Of a stretch of DNA of 64,000 nucleotides, positions 52,244-60,919 are shown piece after piece. The stretch's first letter is position 1. Each line of letters starts with the position of its first letter. A program made the translations under genes and the position numbers. The DNA comes from Faucicola tetraodonis (GTDB lineage: Bacteria; Pseudomonadota; Gammaproteobacteria; Pseudomonadales; Moraxellaceae), in NCBI GenBank assembly GCA_032017425.1, contig DALZPW010000005.1; one strand, given 5' to 3'. The notes beneath the pieces were generated by a model. The model was given only the letters and a program-made list of their open reading frames with translations. It had not been told where the DNA came from and made no database searches.

Positions 52244-52257
52244 GTTATCACCTTAGC

Positions 52258-52755
52258 TTAGCCCAAGATTTCTTCAACTGATTTGCCGCGTTTTGCCGCA
52301 ACTTTTTCAGGAGAAGACATTCCTTTTAACCCGTTGAAAGTTGCACGTACAACGTTAGCAGCATTGGTTGAACCATAGCATTTTGCTAATACGTTTTCTA
52401 CGCCTGCAACTTCTAATACTGCACGCATTGCACCACCGGCGATAACACCAGTACCTTCAGAGGCTGGTTGCATATACACGCGGCTTGCACCGTGGCTAGC
52501 AGTAATAGGATGTTGAAGGGTTGTACCCGCTAAATCAACGGTAATCATATTACGTTTGGCAGCTTCTAGTGCTTTTTGAATCGCTGCAGGCACTTCACGC
52601 GCTTTACCACGACCAAAACCAACACGACCATTACCATCACCTACCACTGTGAGTGCGGTGAAAGAAAAGATACGACCACCTTTTACAACTTTAGATACAC
52701 GGCCAACTGTGACTAAGCGCTCTACTAAACCGTCTGTTTGTTCAACTTTTGCCAT
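52258..52755 (-). CDS. rpsE: 30S ribosomal protein S5
   Basis: S5 helps decoding accuracy at the mRNA entry. The 165 residues show the double-stranded-RNA-like domain with RVSKVVKGGRIFSFTALTVV and the GRVGFGRGKAREVPAAIQKA signature, then ITASHGASRVYMQPASEGTG. It is in the usual spc order. Confidence 0.98.
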   Translation of the reverse strand: MAKVEQTDGLVERLVTVGRVSKVVKGGRIFSFTALTVVGDGNGRVGFGRGKAREVPAAIQKALEAAKRNMITVDLAGTTLQHPITASHGASRVYMQPASEGTGVIAGGAMRAVLEVAGVENVLAKCYGSTNAANVVRATFNGLKGMSSPEKVAAKRGKSVEEILG

Positions 52756-52757
52756 GA

Positions 52758-53108
52758 TTAGAACTCCAATCCATTTTCACGAGCGGCTTCAGCTAATGCT
52801 TTAACACGACCATGATATTTAAAACCGCTACGATCAAACGCAACTTTAGTAATACCGGCAGCTTTAGCGCGTTCTGCAATTAATTTACCAACGGCAGTTG
52901 CAGCTTCGATGTTGCTAGTTTGACCAGCACGTAAAGTAGTATCTAATGTTGAAGCTTGGGCTAATACTTCACCACCCGTTGGTGAGATAACTTGTGCATA
53001 AATGTGGGTGTTAGTACGATTAACAGATAGACGATTTACGCCTAAACCACGGATATGTGCACGGGTTTTTTTCGCTCTGCGAAGGCGAGCAGCTTTTTTA
53101 TCAAACAT
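52758..53108 (-). CDS. rplR: 50S ribosomal protein L18
   Basis: L18 binds 5S rRNA with L5 and L25. The 116 residues include the basic start MFDKKAARLRRAKKTRAHIR, RLSVNRTNTHIYAQVISP and the C-terminal FDRSGFKYHGRVKALAEAAR. It lies between rplF and rpsE with 2-11 bp gaps. Confidence 0.98.
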   Translation of the reverse strand: MFDKKAARLRRAKKTRAHIRGLGVNRLSVNRTNTHIYAQVISPTGGEVLAQASTLDTTLRAGQTSNIEAATAVGKLIAERAKAAGITKVAFDRSGFKYHGRVKALAEAARENGLEF

Positions 53109-53119
53109 GTCATTTCACC

Positions 53120-53653
53120 TTATTTTTTCTTAGCTTCTTTACGAGCGACATACTCATCGCTATAACGAACGCCTTTGCCTTTGTAAGGCTCAGGTGGGCG
53201 ATAGCCACGAATGTTTGCTGCTGCTTGACCTAGCTTTTGTTTGTCGCTAGATTTTAACACGATTTCAGTCGCAGTTGGGGTTTCAGCAGTAACACCTTCA
53301 GGTAGTACATATTCGATTGGGTGTGAGTAGCCTAAGTTTAGGTTAACTTTATTGCCAGCAACAGCGGCTTTATAACCAACACCAATCAATTGTAGACGAC
53401 GTTCGAAGCCTTCAGTAACACCTTTAACCATGTTGCTTAATAATGCACGAACTGTACCAGTGTGCATCCAACCGTCTTTAGTGTCAGATTTTGGTGAAAG
53501 AATAATTTGATTATCTTCCTGTTTTAGCTCGACCAAATCATGCAGGCGTAAAGTTAGCGTACCTTTGCTACCTTTAACTTCAACCTGCTGACCGTTCAAA
53601 GTAACACTTGTACCATTTGGTAGTGCTACAGGGGCTTTAGCCACACGAGACAT
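53120..53653 (-). CDS. rplF: 50S ribosomal protein L6
   Basis: L6 lies near the factor-binding centre of 50S. It starts MSRVAKAPVALPNGTSV at 53653 (177 aa); the open frame continues to 53695 but those residues are not L6-like. AGGAATTACCCGT precedes the chosen ATG. The C-terminal RPPEPYKGKGVRYSDEYVARKE is the family signature. Confidence 0.97.
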   Translation of the reverse strand: MSRVAKAPVALPNGTSVTLNGQQVEVKGSKGTLTLRLHDLVELKQEDNQIILSPKSDTKDGWMHTGTVRALLSNMVKGVTEGFERRLQLIGVGYKAAVAGNKVNLNLGYSHPIEYVLPEGVTAETPTATEIVLKSSDKQKLGQAAANIRGYRPPEPYKGKGVRYSDEYVARKEAKKK

Positions 53654-53726
53654 ACGGGTAATTCCTATAAAAGTGATAAAAAAACGAACAGGCACAACAA
53701 ACTATGCCTGTCCCTCTTAATGTTAA

Positions 53727-54125
53727 TTAAGCTACGAAAGCAATAACTTCGCCGCCTAATCCAGCTGCACGAGCTTCACGGTCGCTCATGATGCCTTTAT
53801 TGGTAGAGATGATTGCTACACCTAGACCTTTTTGGACACTTGGTAGTGCATCTTTACCACGGTATTGACGTAAACCTGGACGACTATAACGTTTAATCGT
53901 TTCAATAACTGGTTTACCTTCAAAATATTTTAACTCGATAGTTAATTCAGTTTTACCTGTGCCAACTTCTTCAGTTTCTGCGGTCGCAACATAACCTTCT
54001 TTTACTAGCAAATCAGCAATTGATTTACGTAGTTTTGAGCTTGGCATAGTCACAGACGCTTTTTGAGCCATTTGTGCATTACGGATACGAGTCAACATAT
54101 CAGCAACGGTATCTTGCATACTCAT
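53727..54125 (-). CDS. rpsH: 30S ribosomal protein S8
   Basis: S8 binds helix 21 of 16S rRNA and in E. coli represses the spc operon at the rplE start. The 132 residues start MSMQDTVADMLTRIRNAQ and carry the signature ISTNKGIMSDREARAAGLGGE. It is in canonical position after rpsN. Confidence 0.98.
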   Translation of the reverse strand: MSMQDTVADMLTRIRNAQMAQKASVTMPSSKLRKSIADLLVKEGYVATAETEEVGTGKTELTIELKYFEGKPVIETIKRYSRPGLRQYRGKDALPSVQKGLGVAIISTNKGIMSDREARAAGLGGEVIAFVA

Positions 54126-54136
54126 ATTGTTTCCCC

Positions 54137-54442
54137 TTACCAGCTTGCTTTATGAACGCCAGGTACATCACCTTGCATTACTTTTTCACGAATCATGTTA
54201 CGTGAAAGACCAAATTTACGGAAATAACCGTGTGGACGACCTGTCAATGCACAACGATTACGTAAACGTACTGGTGAAGCATCACGTGGCAGTGCTTGTA
54301 ATGTAAGCATTGCGTCCATACGCTCTTCGTCAGTTGCGTTGATGTCGCTGATAATTGCCTTAAGCTTTGCACGCTTCTCAGCATATTTAGCAACAGTCGC
54401 TTCGCGTTTAAATTCGCGATTAATCATACTTTTCTTTGCCAT
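54137..54442 (-). CDS. rpsN: 30S ribosomal protein S14
   Basis: A 101-residue, zinc-free (C-) type S14: MAKKSMINREFKREATVAKY, then LRNRCALTGRPHGYFRKFGLSRN and the end GDVPGVHKASW. The long form without CxxC motifs is usual in gammaproteobacteria. It lies between rplE and rpsH. Confidence 0.98.
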   Translation of the reverse strand: MAKKSMINREFKREATVAKYAEKRAKLKAIISDINATDEERMDAMLTLQALPRDASPVRLRNRCALTGRPHGYFRKFGLSRNMIREKVMQGDVPGVHKASW

Positions 54443-54460
54443 ATTGCCTTATCCTTGCTG

Positions 54461-55000
54461 TTAGCCCTTAAATGGGAAGCCGAATGCTTTAAGCAATGCA
54501 CGACCTTGATCATCAGTTTTTGCGGTAGTCGTAATGGTAATATCTAAACCACGAATACGGTCGATTTTGTCAAAGTCAACTTCAGGGAAAACGATTTGCT
54601 CTTTGATACCTAGTGAATAGTTACCACGGCCATCAAATGCTTTATCTGTAAAACCGCGGAAGTCACGGATACGTGGAATAGCGATTGAGATTAAACGATC
54701 TAAAAACTCGTACATCTGTTCGCCACGTAACGTTACTTTACAGCCGATTGGCCATTCTTCACGGATTTTAAAGCCGGCAACTGATTTGCGAGCTTTGGTT
54801 ACTACAGGTTTTTGACCGGCAATTGCCGTCATATCCGCTAATGCACCTTCAAGCACTTTTTTGTCTTGCGCCGCATCACCCACACCCATGTTTAGGGTGA
54901 TTTTGGTGATTTTAGGGATTTCCATAACGTTGGCTAAACCAAGCTCTTGCTGAATTTTTTGCTTAAGCTGTTCGTTATATTGTGTTTTAAGTCTTGCCAT
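54461..55000 (-). CDS. rplE: 50S ribosomal protein L5
   Basis: L5 binds 5S rRNA and contacts P-site tRNA. It starts MARLKTQYNEQLKQKIQQEL at 55000 (179 aa); the open frame upstream overlaps rplX and is not used. Signature stretches are TLNMGVGDA, KPVVTKARKSVAGFKIREEW and YSLGIKEQIVFPE. It starts 19 bp after the rplX stop. Confidence 0.97.
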   Translation of the reverse strand: MARLKTQYNEQLKQKIQQELGLANVMEIPKITKITLNMGVGDAAQDKKVLEGALADMTAIAGQKPVVTKARKSVAGFKIREEWPIGCKVTLRGEQMYEFLDRLISIAIPRIRDFRGFTDKAFDGRGNYSLGIKEQIVFPEVDFDKIDRIRGLDITITTTAKTDDQGRALLKAFGFPFKG

Positions 55001-55019
55001 TACTGATACCCTTAGATAG

Positions 55020-55337
55020 TTATGCAGTCGCCACAACTTCACCAGATGAACGATAAACGCGTTGTTTTTTGCCTTCATCATTCAATTGGTAAGAAATACG
55101 ATCTGCCTTTTGGGTTGCTGCATTATAAATTGCAACATTTGAAATGTGTAAAAATGCTTCTTTCTCGATAATACCACCTTCAACGCCAGTCTGTTGGTTT
55201 GGCTTTTGGTGTTTTTTAACGATGTTGATGCCTTCAACTTTTACACGGTCTTCTTTTACTGCTAGTACTGTACCTTGCTTGCCTTTATCTTTGCCAGCAA
55301 TTACAATCACTTGGTCGCCTTTACGTAATTTTGCCAT
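55020..55337 (-). CDS. rplX: 50S ribosomal protein L24
   Basis: L24 is an early-assembly protein with a KOW motif: MAKLRKGDQVIVIAGKDKGK near the start, then VEGINIVKKHQKPNQQTGVE. The 105 residues fit the family. It lies between rplN and rplE. Confidence 0.98.
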   Translation of the reverse strand: MAKLRKGDQVIVIAGKDKGKQGTVLAVKEDRVKVEGINIVKKHQKPNQQTGVEGGIIEKEAFLHISNVAIYNAATQKADRISYQLNDEGKKQRVYRSSGEVVATA

Positions 55338-55344
55338 GTTTTCC

Positions 55345-55713
55345 TCACAATACTTCTGGGGCTAATGAAACAATTTTCATAAATTGTTCGCCACGTAGTT
55401 CGCGGGTTACTGGTCCAAAAATACGTGTTGCAATTGGTGCTTTATTGTTGTTCAACAACACAGCTGCATTATCATCAAAACGTAGTACTGAACCGTCAGG
55501 ACGACGTACACCAAACTTCGTGCGTACGACTACCGCGTTCATTACATCACCTTTCTTGACACGACCGCGTGGAATTGCTTCTTTCACAGTCACTTTAATG
55601 ATGTCGCCTACTGATGCATAACGACGATGTGAGCCACCTAGTACTTTAATGCACATAACTCGTTTTGCACCACTGTTGTCTGCAACTTCCAGCATTGTTT
55701 CAGTCTGAATCAT
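55345..55713 (-). CDS. rplN: 50S ribosomal protein L14
   Basis: L14 forms an intersubunit bridge. The start is MIQTETMLEVADNSGAKRVM at 55713 (122 aa) with GGAGTAACGCG ahead of it. The longer frame to 55752 has no similarity. The signature GVRRPDGSVLRFDDNAAVLLN is present. It is the first gene of the spc operon; a promoter and a small hairpin lie just upstream. Confidence 0.97.
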   Translation of the reverse strand: MIQTETMLEVADNSGAKRVMCIKVLGGSHRRYASVGDIIKVTVKEAIPRGRVKKGDVMNAVVVRTKFGVRRPDGSVLRFDDNAAVLLNNNKAPIATRIFGPVTRELRGEQFMKIVSLAPEVL

Positions 55714-55732
55714 CGCGTTACTCCATAAATTG

Positions 55733-55753
55733 GCAAAACAAGTCTTTGCCACA
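55733..55753 (-). other. Small hairpin ahead of rplN
   Basis: On the - strand TGGCAAA and TTTGCCA form a 7-bp stem around GACTTGT, just before the rplN ribosome-binding site. It would lie in the 5' leader of transcripts from the spc promoter. Confidence 0.5.
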
Positions 55754-55776
55754 ATAAGCCATTTTTAAGGTGGCGT

Positions 55777-55805
55777 ATTGTAGCAGTTACTGACTTGCTT
55801 TGCAA
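55777..55805 (-). promoter_or_regulatory. Candidate spc-operon promoter
   Basis: On the - strand TTGCAA (55800-55805), 17 bp, TACAAT (55777-55782), about 64 bp before rplN. It lies in the only sizeable gap (117 bp) between rpsQ and rplN, where E. coli also has the spc promoter. Confidence 0.65.
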
Positions 55806-55829
55806 TTATAACTATCTATTTAAGTTAAA

Positions 55830-56114
55830 TTAAATATTAACTGCTTTTTCTACGACGTCTACCAACACCCAAGATTTGGTTTTTGATAGTGGACGTGTTG
55901 ATTTGATACGAACTGTATCACCAACGCCACACTCATTGTTTTCGTCATGAGCATGTAGTTTGGTAGAACGGCGAATCATTTTGCCATATTTGGCATGACG
56001 AATACGACGCTCAACAAGTACAGTAATGGTTTTATCCATTTTGTCACTGACAACTTTACCAGTGACTGTACTTTGTTCAGTAGCGTTAGCTTGGTTGGTA
56101 TTTTGCTCACTCAT
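55830..56114 (-). CDS. rpsQ: 30S ribosomal protein S17
   Basis: S17 is a primary binder of 16S rRNA 5' domain. The 94 residues carry TVTGKVVSDKMDKTITVLVE and CGVGDTVRIKSTRPLSKTKSW. A short Asn/Gln/Thr-rich N-terminal extension of about 12 residues is added compared with E. coli S17 (84 aa). It is the last gene of the S10 operon. Confidence 0.97.
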   Translation of the reverse strand: MSEQNTNQANATEQSTVTGKVVSDKMDKTITVLVERRIRHAKYGKMIRRSTKLHAHDENNECGVGDTVRIKSTRPLSKTKSWVLVDVVEKAVNI

Positions 56115-56116
56115 GA

Positions 56117-56323
56117 TTAAGCCCCTTGGTTTTCGGTGTTCTGTTTTTCAGAGATAAGAGTCTTGATTTGAGCAATCGTACGACGATTTGCTTTAATCTC
56201 ATGGGTGTTGCCTAACTGACCAGTGGCTTTTGCCATACGAAGACGAAATGTTTCTAACTGTTTTTCGTCTAGTAATTGGGTCAGCTCTTCGACTGATTTG
56301 TCTTTAAGTTCACTGATCTTCAT
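56117..56323 (-). CDS. rpmC: 50S ribosomal protein L29
   Basis: L29 sits at the tunnel exit beside L23. The 68 residues start MKISELKDKSVEELTQLLDE and contain ETFRLRMAKATGQLGNTHEI, typical of the family. Its ATG shares one base with the rplP stop (TAATG), indicating coupling. Confidence 0.97.
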   Translation of the reverse strand: MKISELKDKSVEELTQLLDEKQLETFRLRMAKATGQLGNTHEIKANRRTIAQIKTLISEKQNTENQGA

Positions 56324-56736
56324 TACATTATCGTCCGTTTAACAATGGTGGTTTTGAAAGGCAACTTGGCAGCTGCAAGCGTGAACGCTTCAGTTGCTAG
56401 CTCGTCAGAAACCCCTTCGATTTCATAAAGCATTTTGCCTGGTTTGATTTCGCATACCCAGTATTCTACTGGACCTTTACCTTTACCCATACGAACTTCT
56501 AGTGGTTTTTCGGTAATTGGTTTGTCTGGGAACACACGAATCCAAATTTTACCACCGCGCTTGATACGACGTGAAATCGTACGACGAGCAGCTTCGATTT
56601 GACGGGCAGTCATACGACCACGTTCTACTGATTTAAGTCCGATTGTACCAAAAGATACGCTACTACCACGGTGAGCTAACCCCGTATTACGTCCTTTTTG
56701 TACTTTACGAAACTTGGTACGTTTTGGTTGTAACAT
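56323..56736 (-). CDS. rplP: 50S ribosomal protein L16
   Basis: L16 helps place tRNA in the A site and is needed for late 50S assembly. The 137 residues begin MLQPKRTKFRKVQKGRNTG and include RGGKIWIRVFPDKPITEKP and MGKGKGPVEYWV, with the Arg that is hydroxylated in E. coli in this region. It lies between rpsC and rpmC. Confidence 0.98.
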   Translation of the reverse strand: MLQPKRTKFRKVQKGRNTGLAHRGSSVSFGTIGLKSVERGRMTARQIEAARRTISRRIKRGGKIWIRVFPDKPITEKPLEVRMGKGKGPVEYWVCEIKPGKMLYEIEGVSDELATEAFTLAAAKLPFKTTIVKRTIM

Positions 56737-56741
56737 ATCGA

Positions 56742-57494
56742 TTAACCTCTGTCTTTAGCTGGGCGCTCACTACGTGGGCGGTCGCTACGATCATTACGAG
56801 CACGACGTTTTTGAGGTGCACGTGCTTGCTTTTCTTCTTTGACTGGATTATATACACGGTTCATGCCGTCAAGCACTTCACCACGGAAAATCCAAACTTT
56901 TACACCGATAGTACCGTAAGTGGTTTCTGCGCGTACATTTGAGTAGTCAATGTCAGCACGTAATGTATGCAAAGGTACACGACCTTCACGATACCACTCT
57001 GAGCGAGCAATCTCAGCGCCGCCAAGACGACCTGATAGCTCAACTTTGATACCTTGTGCGCCAGCTTTCATACTGTTTTGAACAGCACGTTTCATAGCAC
57101 GGCGGAACATGACACGACGTTCAAGTTGTGAAGCAATACCGTCAGCCACTAGACGTGCATCTAAATCTGGTTGGGTAATTTCTTCAATGCTAACTTGTGC
57201 TGGTACGCCCATCAATTTGGTAAGTTCTTTTTGTAGGCTTTCAATATCTTCGCCTTTTTTACCAATGATGATACCAGGACGTGCCGTGGCGATAGTGATT
57301 TTAGCTGCGCCTGTAGGACGTTCGATGCTAATACCGCTGATCATCGCTGCTTTAAGCTTTTTCTCTAAATATTTACGAACTTGTAAGTCGTTGATTAAGT
57401 ATTCAGAGTATTTTTTTGGATCTGCATACCAGTTAGCGTTTGATTTACGGATTACGCCAAGACGGATGCCGATTGGATGAACTTTCTGTCCCAT
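56742..57494 (-). CDS. rpsC: 30S ribosomal protein S3
   Basis: S3 forms part of the mRNA entry tunnel with helicase activity. The 250 residues have the KH domain (ITIATARPGIIIGKKGEDIE) and the C-terminal SGRLGGAEIARSEWYREGRVP. A basic, Arg/Asp/Pro-rich tail of about 30 residues ends the protein. E. coli S3 has 233. Confidence 0.98.
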   Translation of the reverse strand: MGQKVHPIGIRLGVIRKSNANWYADPKKYSEYLINDLQVRKYLEKKLKAAMISGISIERPTGAAKITIATARPGIIIGKKGEDIESLQKELTKLMGVPAQVSIEEITQPDLDARLVADGIASQLERRVMFRRAMKRAVQNSMKAGAQGIKVELSGRLGGAEIARSEWYREGRVPLHTLRADIDYSNVRAETTYGTIGVKVWIFRGEVLDGMNRVYNPVKEEKQARAPQKRRARNDRSDRPRSERPAKDRG

Positions 57495-57495
57495 A

Positions 57496-57825
57496 TTATG
57501 CTCCTACCTTAACTGTGATGTGGCAAGTACGTTTGCTAATACGGTCAGCACGACCTTTGGCACGTGGTAAAACACGTTTTAACGTAATACCTTCATCCAC
57601 ATAAATGGTAGAAACACGCAATGTATCGATGTCTAAACCATTGTTATGCTCAGCGTTAGCAATCGCAGATTCTAAGCATTTTTTAACCAATTTAGCGGCT
57701 TTTTTGTTGCTAAAGGTTAAGATATCTAATGCACGCTCGATTGATTTGCCGCGAACTTCGTCAGCAACTAAGCGTACTTTTTGTGCCGAAATGGCGGCAC
57801 CGCGTAATTTTGCAGTTACTTCCAT
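57496..57825 (-). CDS. rplV: 50S ribosomal protein L22
   Basis: L22 lines the exit tunnel with its beta-hairpin. The start is MEVTAKLRGAAISAQKVRLV at 57825 (109 aa); the frame upstream runs into rpsS and is rejected. The C-terminal LKRVLPRAKGRADRISKRTC is the signature of the hairpin where macrolide-related changes occur. Confidence 0.97.
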   Translation of the reverse strand: MEVTAKLRGAAISAQKVRLVADEVRGKSIERALDILTFSNKKAAKLVKKCLESAIANAEHNNGLDIDTLRVSTIYVDEGITLKRVLPRAKGRADRISKRTCHITVKVGA

Positions 57826-57835
57826 GATGAGCACC

Positions 57836-58111
57836 TTATTTCTTAGATTTCTTGTCAACGCCATGACCACGATATGTACGGGTTGGGGCGAATTCACCAA
57901 GTTTATGACCAACCATTTGCTCGTTTACGATAACAGGTACATGTGTACGACCGTTATGAACAGAAATAGTTAAGCCGACCATTTGTGGCAAAATCATTGA
58001 GCGACGTGACCAAGTTTTGATTGGTTTGCGTGAGTTAGTTTCTAACGCATTCTCAACTTTGGCAAACAAGTGCGCATCGATGAATGGACCTTTTTTCAAT
58101 GAACGAGGCAT
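57836..58111 (-). CDS. rpsS: 30S ribosomal protein S19
   Basis: S19 forms a complex with S13 in the head. The 91 residues start MPRSLKKGPFIDAHLFAKVE and contain RSMILPQMVGLTISVHNGRT and KLGEFAPTRTYRGHG. It is in canonical order between rplB and rplV. Confidence 0.98.
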   Translation of the reverse strand: MPRSLKKGPFIDAHLFAKVENALETNSRKPIKTWSRRSMILPQMVGLTISVHNGRTHVPVIVNEQMVGHKLGEFAPTRTYRGHGVDKKSKK

Positions 58112-58122
58112 GAAATTATTCC

Positions 58123-58953
58123 TTATTTCTTATTGACGCGACGACGGCGGATAATCATGTGGTCAGTACGTTTGTTAGAACGTGTTTTAAGGCCTTTAGC
58201 CTTTTGACCCCATGGGCTGGTTGGGTGTTTACCGAAGTTACGACCTTCACCACCACCGTGTGGATGGTCAACTGGGTTCATTGCAGTACCACGAACGGTA
58301 GGACGAACGCCACGCCAGCGGTTGGCACCTGCTTTACCCAATGATTTAAGGTTATTTTCAGTGTTTGATACTTCACCGATAACCGCACGACAATTTACGT
58401 GGATACGACGAGTTTCGCCTGAACGTAAACGAACGATTGCATAGATACCATCACGACCCAATAATTGAACCGCAGCACCTGCTGAACGAGCGATCTGTGC
58501 ACCTTTACCGATTTTAAGTTCGATATTGTGAATCACTGTACCCACTGGAATGCTACGTAGTGGTAAGCAGTTACCTGGGCGAATTGGTGCAGTTTCACCA
58601 GAAATAACGGTATCGCCTTGTTGCAATTTTTTTGGTGCGATGATGTAACGACGCTCACCGTCTGCATATTTAAGTAGTGCGATGTGCGCAGTACGGTTCG
58701 GATCGTACTCAATACGCTCTACAACAGCAGGGATGTTGTCTTTGTTACGTTTGAAGTCAACAACACGGTAATGCTGTTTATGACCACCACCGATATGACG
58801 GGTAGTGATGCGACCGTTGTTGTTACGACCACCAGTTTTGCCTTTTGACTCTACTAATGCTGCATAAGGACGACCTTTATGAAGGTGTGGATGCACCACT
58901 TTCTCGACAAATCGGCGACCTGGTGATGTCGGTTTGGCTTTTACGATAGGCAT
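58123..58953 (-). CDS. rplB: 50S ribosomal protein L2
   Basis: L2 is needed for subunit joining and peptidyl transfer. The 276 residues begin MPIVKAKPTSPGRRFVEKVV and carry RNNNGRITTRHIGGGHKQHY and the functionally key His in NPVDHPHGGGEGR. It lies between rplW and rpsS. Confidence 0.98.
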   Translation of the reverse strand: MPIVKAKPTSPGRRFVEKVVHPHLHKGRPYAALVESKGKTGGRNNNGRITTRHIGGGHKQHYRVVDFKRNKDNIPAVVERIEYDPNRTAHIALLKYADGERRYIIAPKKLQQGDTVISGETAPIRPGNCLPLRSIPVGTVIHNIELKIGKGAQIARSAGAAVQLLGRDGIYAIVRLRSGETRRIHVNCRAVIGEVSNTENNLKSLGKAGANRWRGVRPTVRGTAMNPVDHPHGGGEGRNFGKHPTSPWGQKAKGLKTRSNKRTDHMIIRRRRVNKK

Positions 58954-58963
58954 TGTGTAATCC

Positions 58964-59287
58964 TTATTCGTTGTCAGCAGCAGGTTGTTCTGCTACGTCG
59001 GCTACTTGAACATCTTGACCAGCTTTTAAGGTCACATAGGCTTTTTTGAAGTCTTGACGACGACCTACCGTGCGACCAAATCGCTTTGTCTTACCTTTAA
59101 CATTCAAAGTGTTAACTTTAACTACTTCAACACCTTCAAACATTAATTCTACGGCTTTTTTAATCTCTTTTTTTGTCGCGTTGGTGTCAACTTTGAATAC
59201 TTGCACACCTAAAGTATCGCCCAAGATTTGAGATTTTTCTGAAAATACAGGTGCTTTTAGTACCTGATATAGTCTTGCGTTATTCAT
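58964..59287 (-). CDS. rplW: 50S ribosomal protein L23
   Basis: L23 is the docking site for trigger factor and SRP at the tunnel exit. The 107 residues include KAPVFSEKSQ and VELMFEGVEVVKVNTLNVKG, with GRRQDFKKAYVTLK. The Glu used for trigger-factor binding is probably in this surface. Its ATG overlaps the rplD end by 4 bp (ATGA). Confidence 0.97.
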   Translation of the reverse strand: MNNARLYQVLKAPVFSEKSQILGDTLGVQVFKVDTNATKKEIKKAVELMFEGVEVVKVNTLNVKGKTKRFGRTVGRRQDFKKAYVTLKAGQDVQVADVAEQPAADNE

Positions 59288-59886
59288 GCTAACACTCCCT
59301 CAATTTCTTTGGCGGCTGCGACAGACATGATGACTTTGTCAAACGCAATCAGGCTAACTGGATCAACTTCAGTGCTACCTAGTACGCTGACGTATGGAAT
59401 ATTGCGAGCAGCTAAGTAAAGATTTTCGTCAACTTCATTGGTAACGATCAATGCTTTAGGGGCATTTAAGTCTTTAAGTTTAGCAATAAGCTCTTTGGTT
59501 TTTGGTGCTGAAATGCTGATGTCATCAACCAATACTAAACGGTCTTGACGAATCAATTCAGCAAGAATGCATTGCATGGCACCACGGTACATTTTACGGT
59601 TCACTTTTTGTGACCAATCTTGTGGTTTGGCTGCAAATGCGCGACCACCACCGACCCAAATTGGGCTACGGATGGAACCTGCACGTGCACGGCCAGTACC
59701 TTTTTGACGCCATGGTTTTTTACCACCGCCAGATACTTCACCACGCGTTTTTTGAGCACGGCTACCTTGACGACCACCCGCTAAATAAGCGGTAACTACT
59801 TGGTGTACAAGTGCTTCGTTGAATTCACGACCAAATGCTACGTCTGATAGCTCAACCGCCGAACCTGTTACTGTATTTAGATTCAC
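59284..59886 (-). CDS. rplD: 50S ribosomal protein L4
   Basis: L4 lines the exit tunnel and in E. coli represses its own S10 operon through the leader RNA. The 200 residues contain the tunnel loop QGSRAQKTRGEVSGGGKKPW and QKGTGRARAGSIRSPIWVGG, then ISAPKTKEL. The ribosome-binding motifs are all present. Whether it acts on the leader at 60.9-61.2 kb is an inference. Confidence 0.98.
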   Translation of the reverse strand: MNLNTVTGSAVELSDVAFGREFNEALVHQVVTAYLAGGRQGSRAQKTRGEVSGGGKKPWRQKGTGRARAGSIRSPIWVGGGRAFAAKPQDWSQKVNRKMYRGAMQCILAELIRQDRLVLVDDISISAPKTKELIAKLKDLNAPKALIVTNEVDENLYLAARNIPYVSVLGSTEVDPVSLIAFDKVIMSVAAAKEIEGVLA

Positions 59887-59900
59887 GTTAATCCCCTTGA

Positions 59901-60539
59901 TTAAGCTTTAACTGATGGACGTACGATAACGTCGCCACCGTTGGCACCAGGAATTGCACCCTTGATAACTAGGATACCTTTTTCAGCATCAACTGAAATC
60001 ACTTCTAAGCCTTGTACGGTCACACGTTTGTTACCCATTTGACCTGGCATTTTTTTGCCTTTAAATACACGACCCGGTGTTTGGTTTTGACCTGTAGAAC
60101 CCACAACGCGGTGAGATACTGAGTTACCATGTGTCCAATCTTGTGAACGGAAGTTGTGGCGTTTGATACCACCTTGGAAACCTTTACCTTTGCTGGTACC
60201 AATTACGTCAACGATTTGACCTACTTGGAACAAGTCAGCAGCGATTTCACTACCTGCTTCGCGGCCTTCAAGTTCGCTGTCTTCGACGCGAAATTCCCAA
60301 GTGCCACGACCTGCAGCAACACCAGCTTTTGCAAAGTGACCTTTTTGAGCTGCATTAACACGAGAATCACGACGTTCGCCAGTTGTTACTTGGATAGCTT
60401 GGTAGCCGTCTGTGTCTTGTGTTTTGATTTGAGAGATACGGTTGGCAGTAACTTCAACAACAGTTACAGGAATTGAAACACCTGCTTCTGTGAAGATACG
60501 AGTCATGCCGCATTTTTTTCCGACTAAACCGATCGCCAT
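59901..60539 (-). CDS. rplC: 50S ribosomal protein L3
   Basis: L3 reaches to the peptidyl transferase centre. The 212 residues start MAIGLVGKKCGMTRIFTEAG and contain VIGTSKGKGFQGGIKRHNF and GSTGQNQTPGRVFKGKKMPG, with the Gln methylated by PrmB in E. coli in SVGQ-like GSTGQNQ. It is the second gene of the S10 operon. Confidence 0.98.
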   Translation of the reverse strand: MAIGLVGKKCGMTRIFTEAGVSIPVTVVEVTANRISQIKTQDTDGYQAIQVTTGERRDSRVNAAQKGHFAKAGVAAGRGTWEFRVEDSELEGREAGSEIAADLFQVGQIVDVIGTSKGKGFQGGIKRHNFRSQDWTHGNSVSHRVVGSTGQNQTPGRVFKGKKMPGQMGNKRVTVQGLEVISVDAEKGILVIKGAIPGANGGDVIVRPSVKA

Positions 60540-60607
60540 GTTGTTAACCTCTTAATTTTTACTGTTATTCAATATAGGTCTGAGTCCTAAGGATGAAACC
60601 TAAGGGG

Positions 60608-60919
60608 TTAGCCTAATGCGATTTGTACATCAACACCCGCCGCCAAATCTAACTTCATCAGTGCATCGACTGTTTTGTCAGTAGGCTGAACGATATCTAC
60701 CATACGTTTGAATGTGCGGATTTCGTATTGGTCACGGGCATCTTTGTTCACGTGTGGTGAGGTTAAGATGTTAAAGCGTTCAATGCGAGTTGGTAGCGGT
60801 ACTGGACCACGAACTTGTGCACCTGTGCGTTTTGCGGTATCAACAATCTCTTGAGCTGATTGGTCAATCAGACGATGGTCAAAAGATTTAAGTCTGATAC
60901 GGATTTTCTGGTTAGCCAT
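60608..60919 (-). CDS. rpsJ: 30S ribosomal protein S10
   Basis: S10 also serves as NusE in transcription antitermination. The 103 residues begin MANQKIRIRLKSFDHRLIDQ and include the signature RGPVPLPTRIERFNILTSPH. TAGGAGCTTACTGGC precedes the ATG. It is the first gene of the S10 operon, behind a leader of about 310 nt. Confidence 0.98.
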   Translation of the reverse strand: MANQKIRIRLKSFDHRLIDQSAQEIVDTAKRTGAQVRGPVPLPTRIERFNILTSPHVNKDARDQYEIRTFKRMVDIVQPTDKTVDALMKLDLAAGVDVQIALG

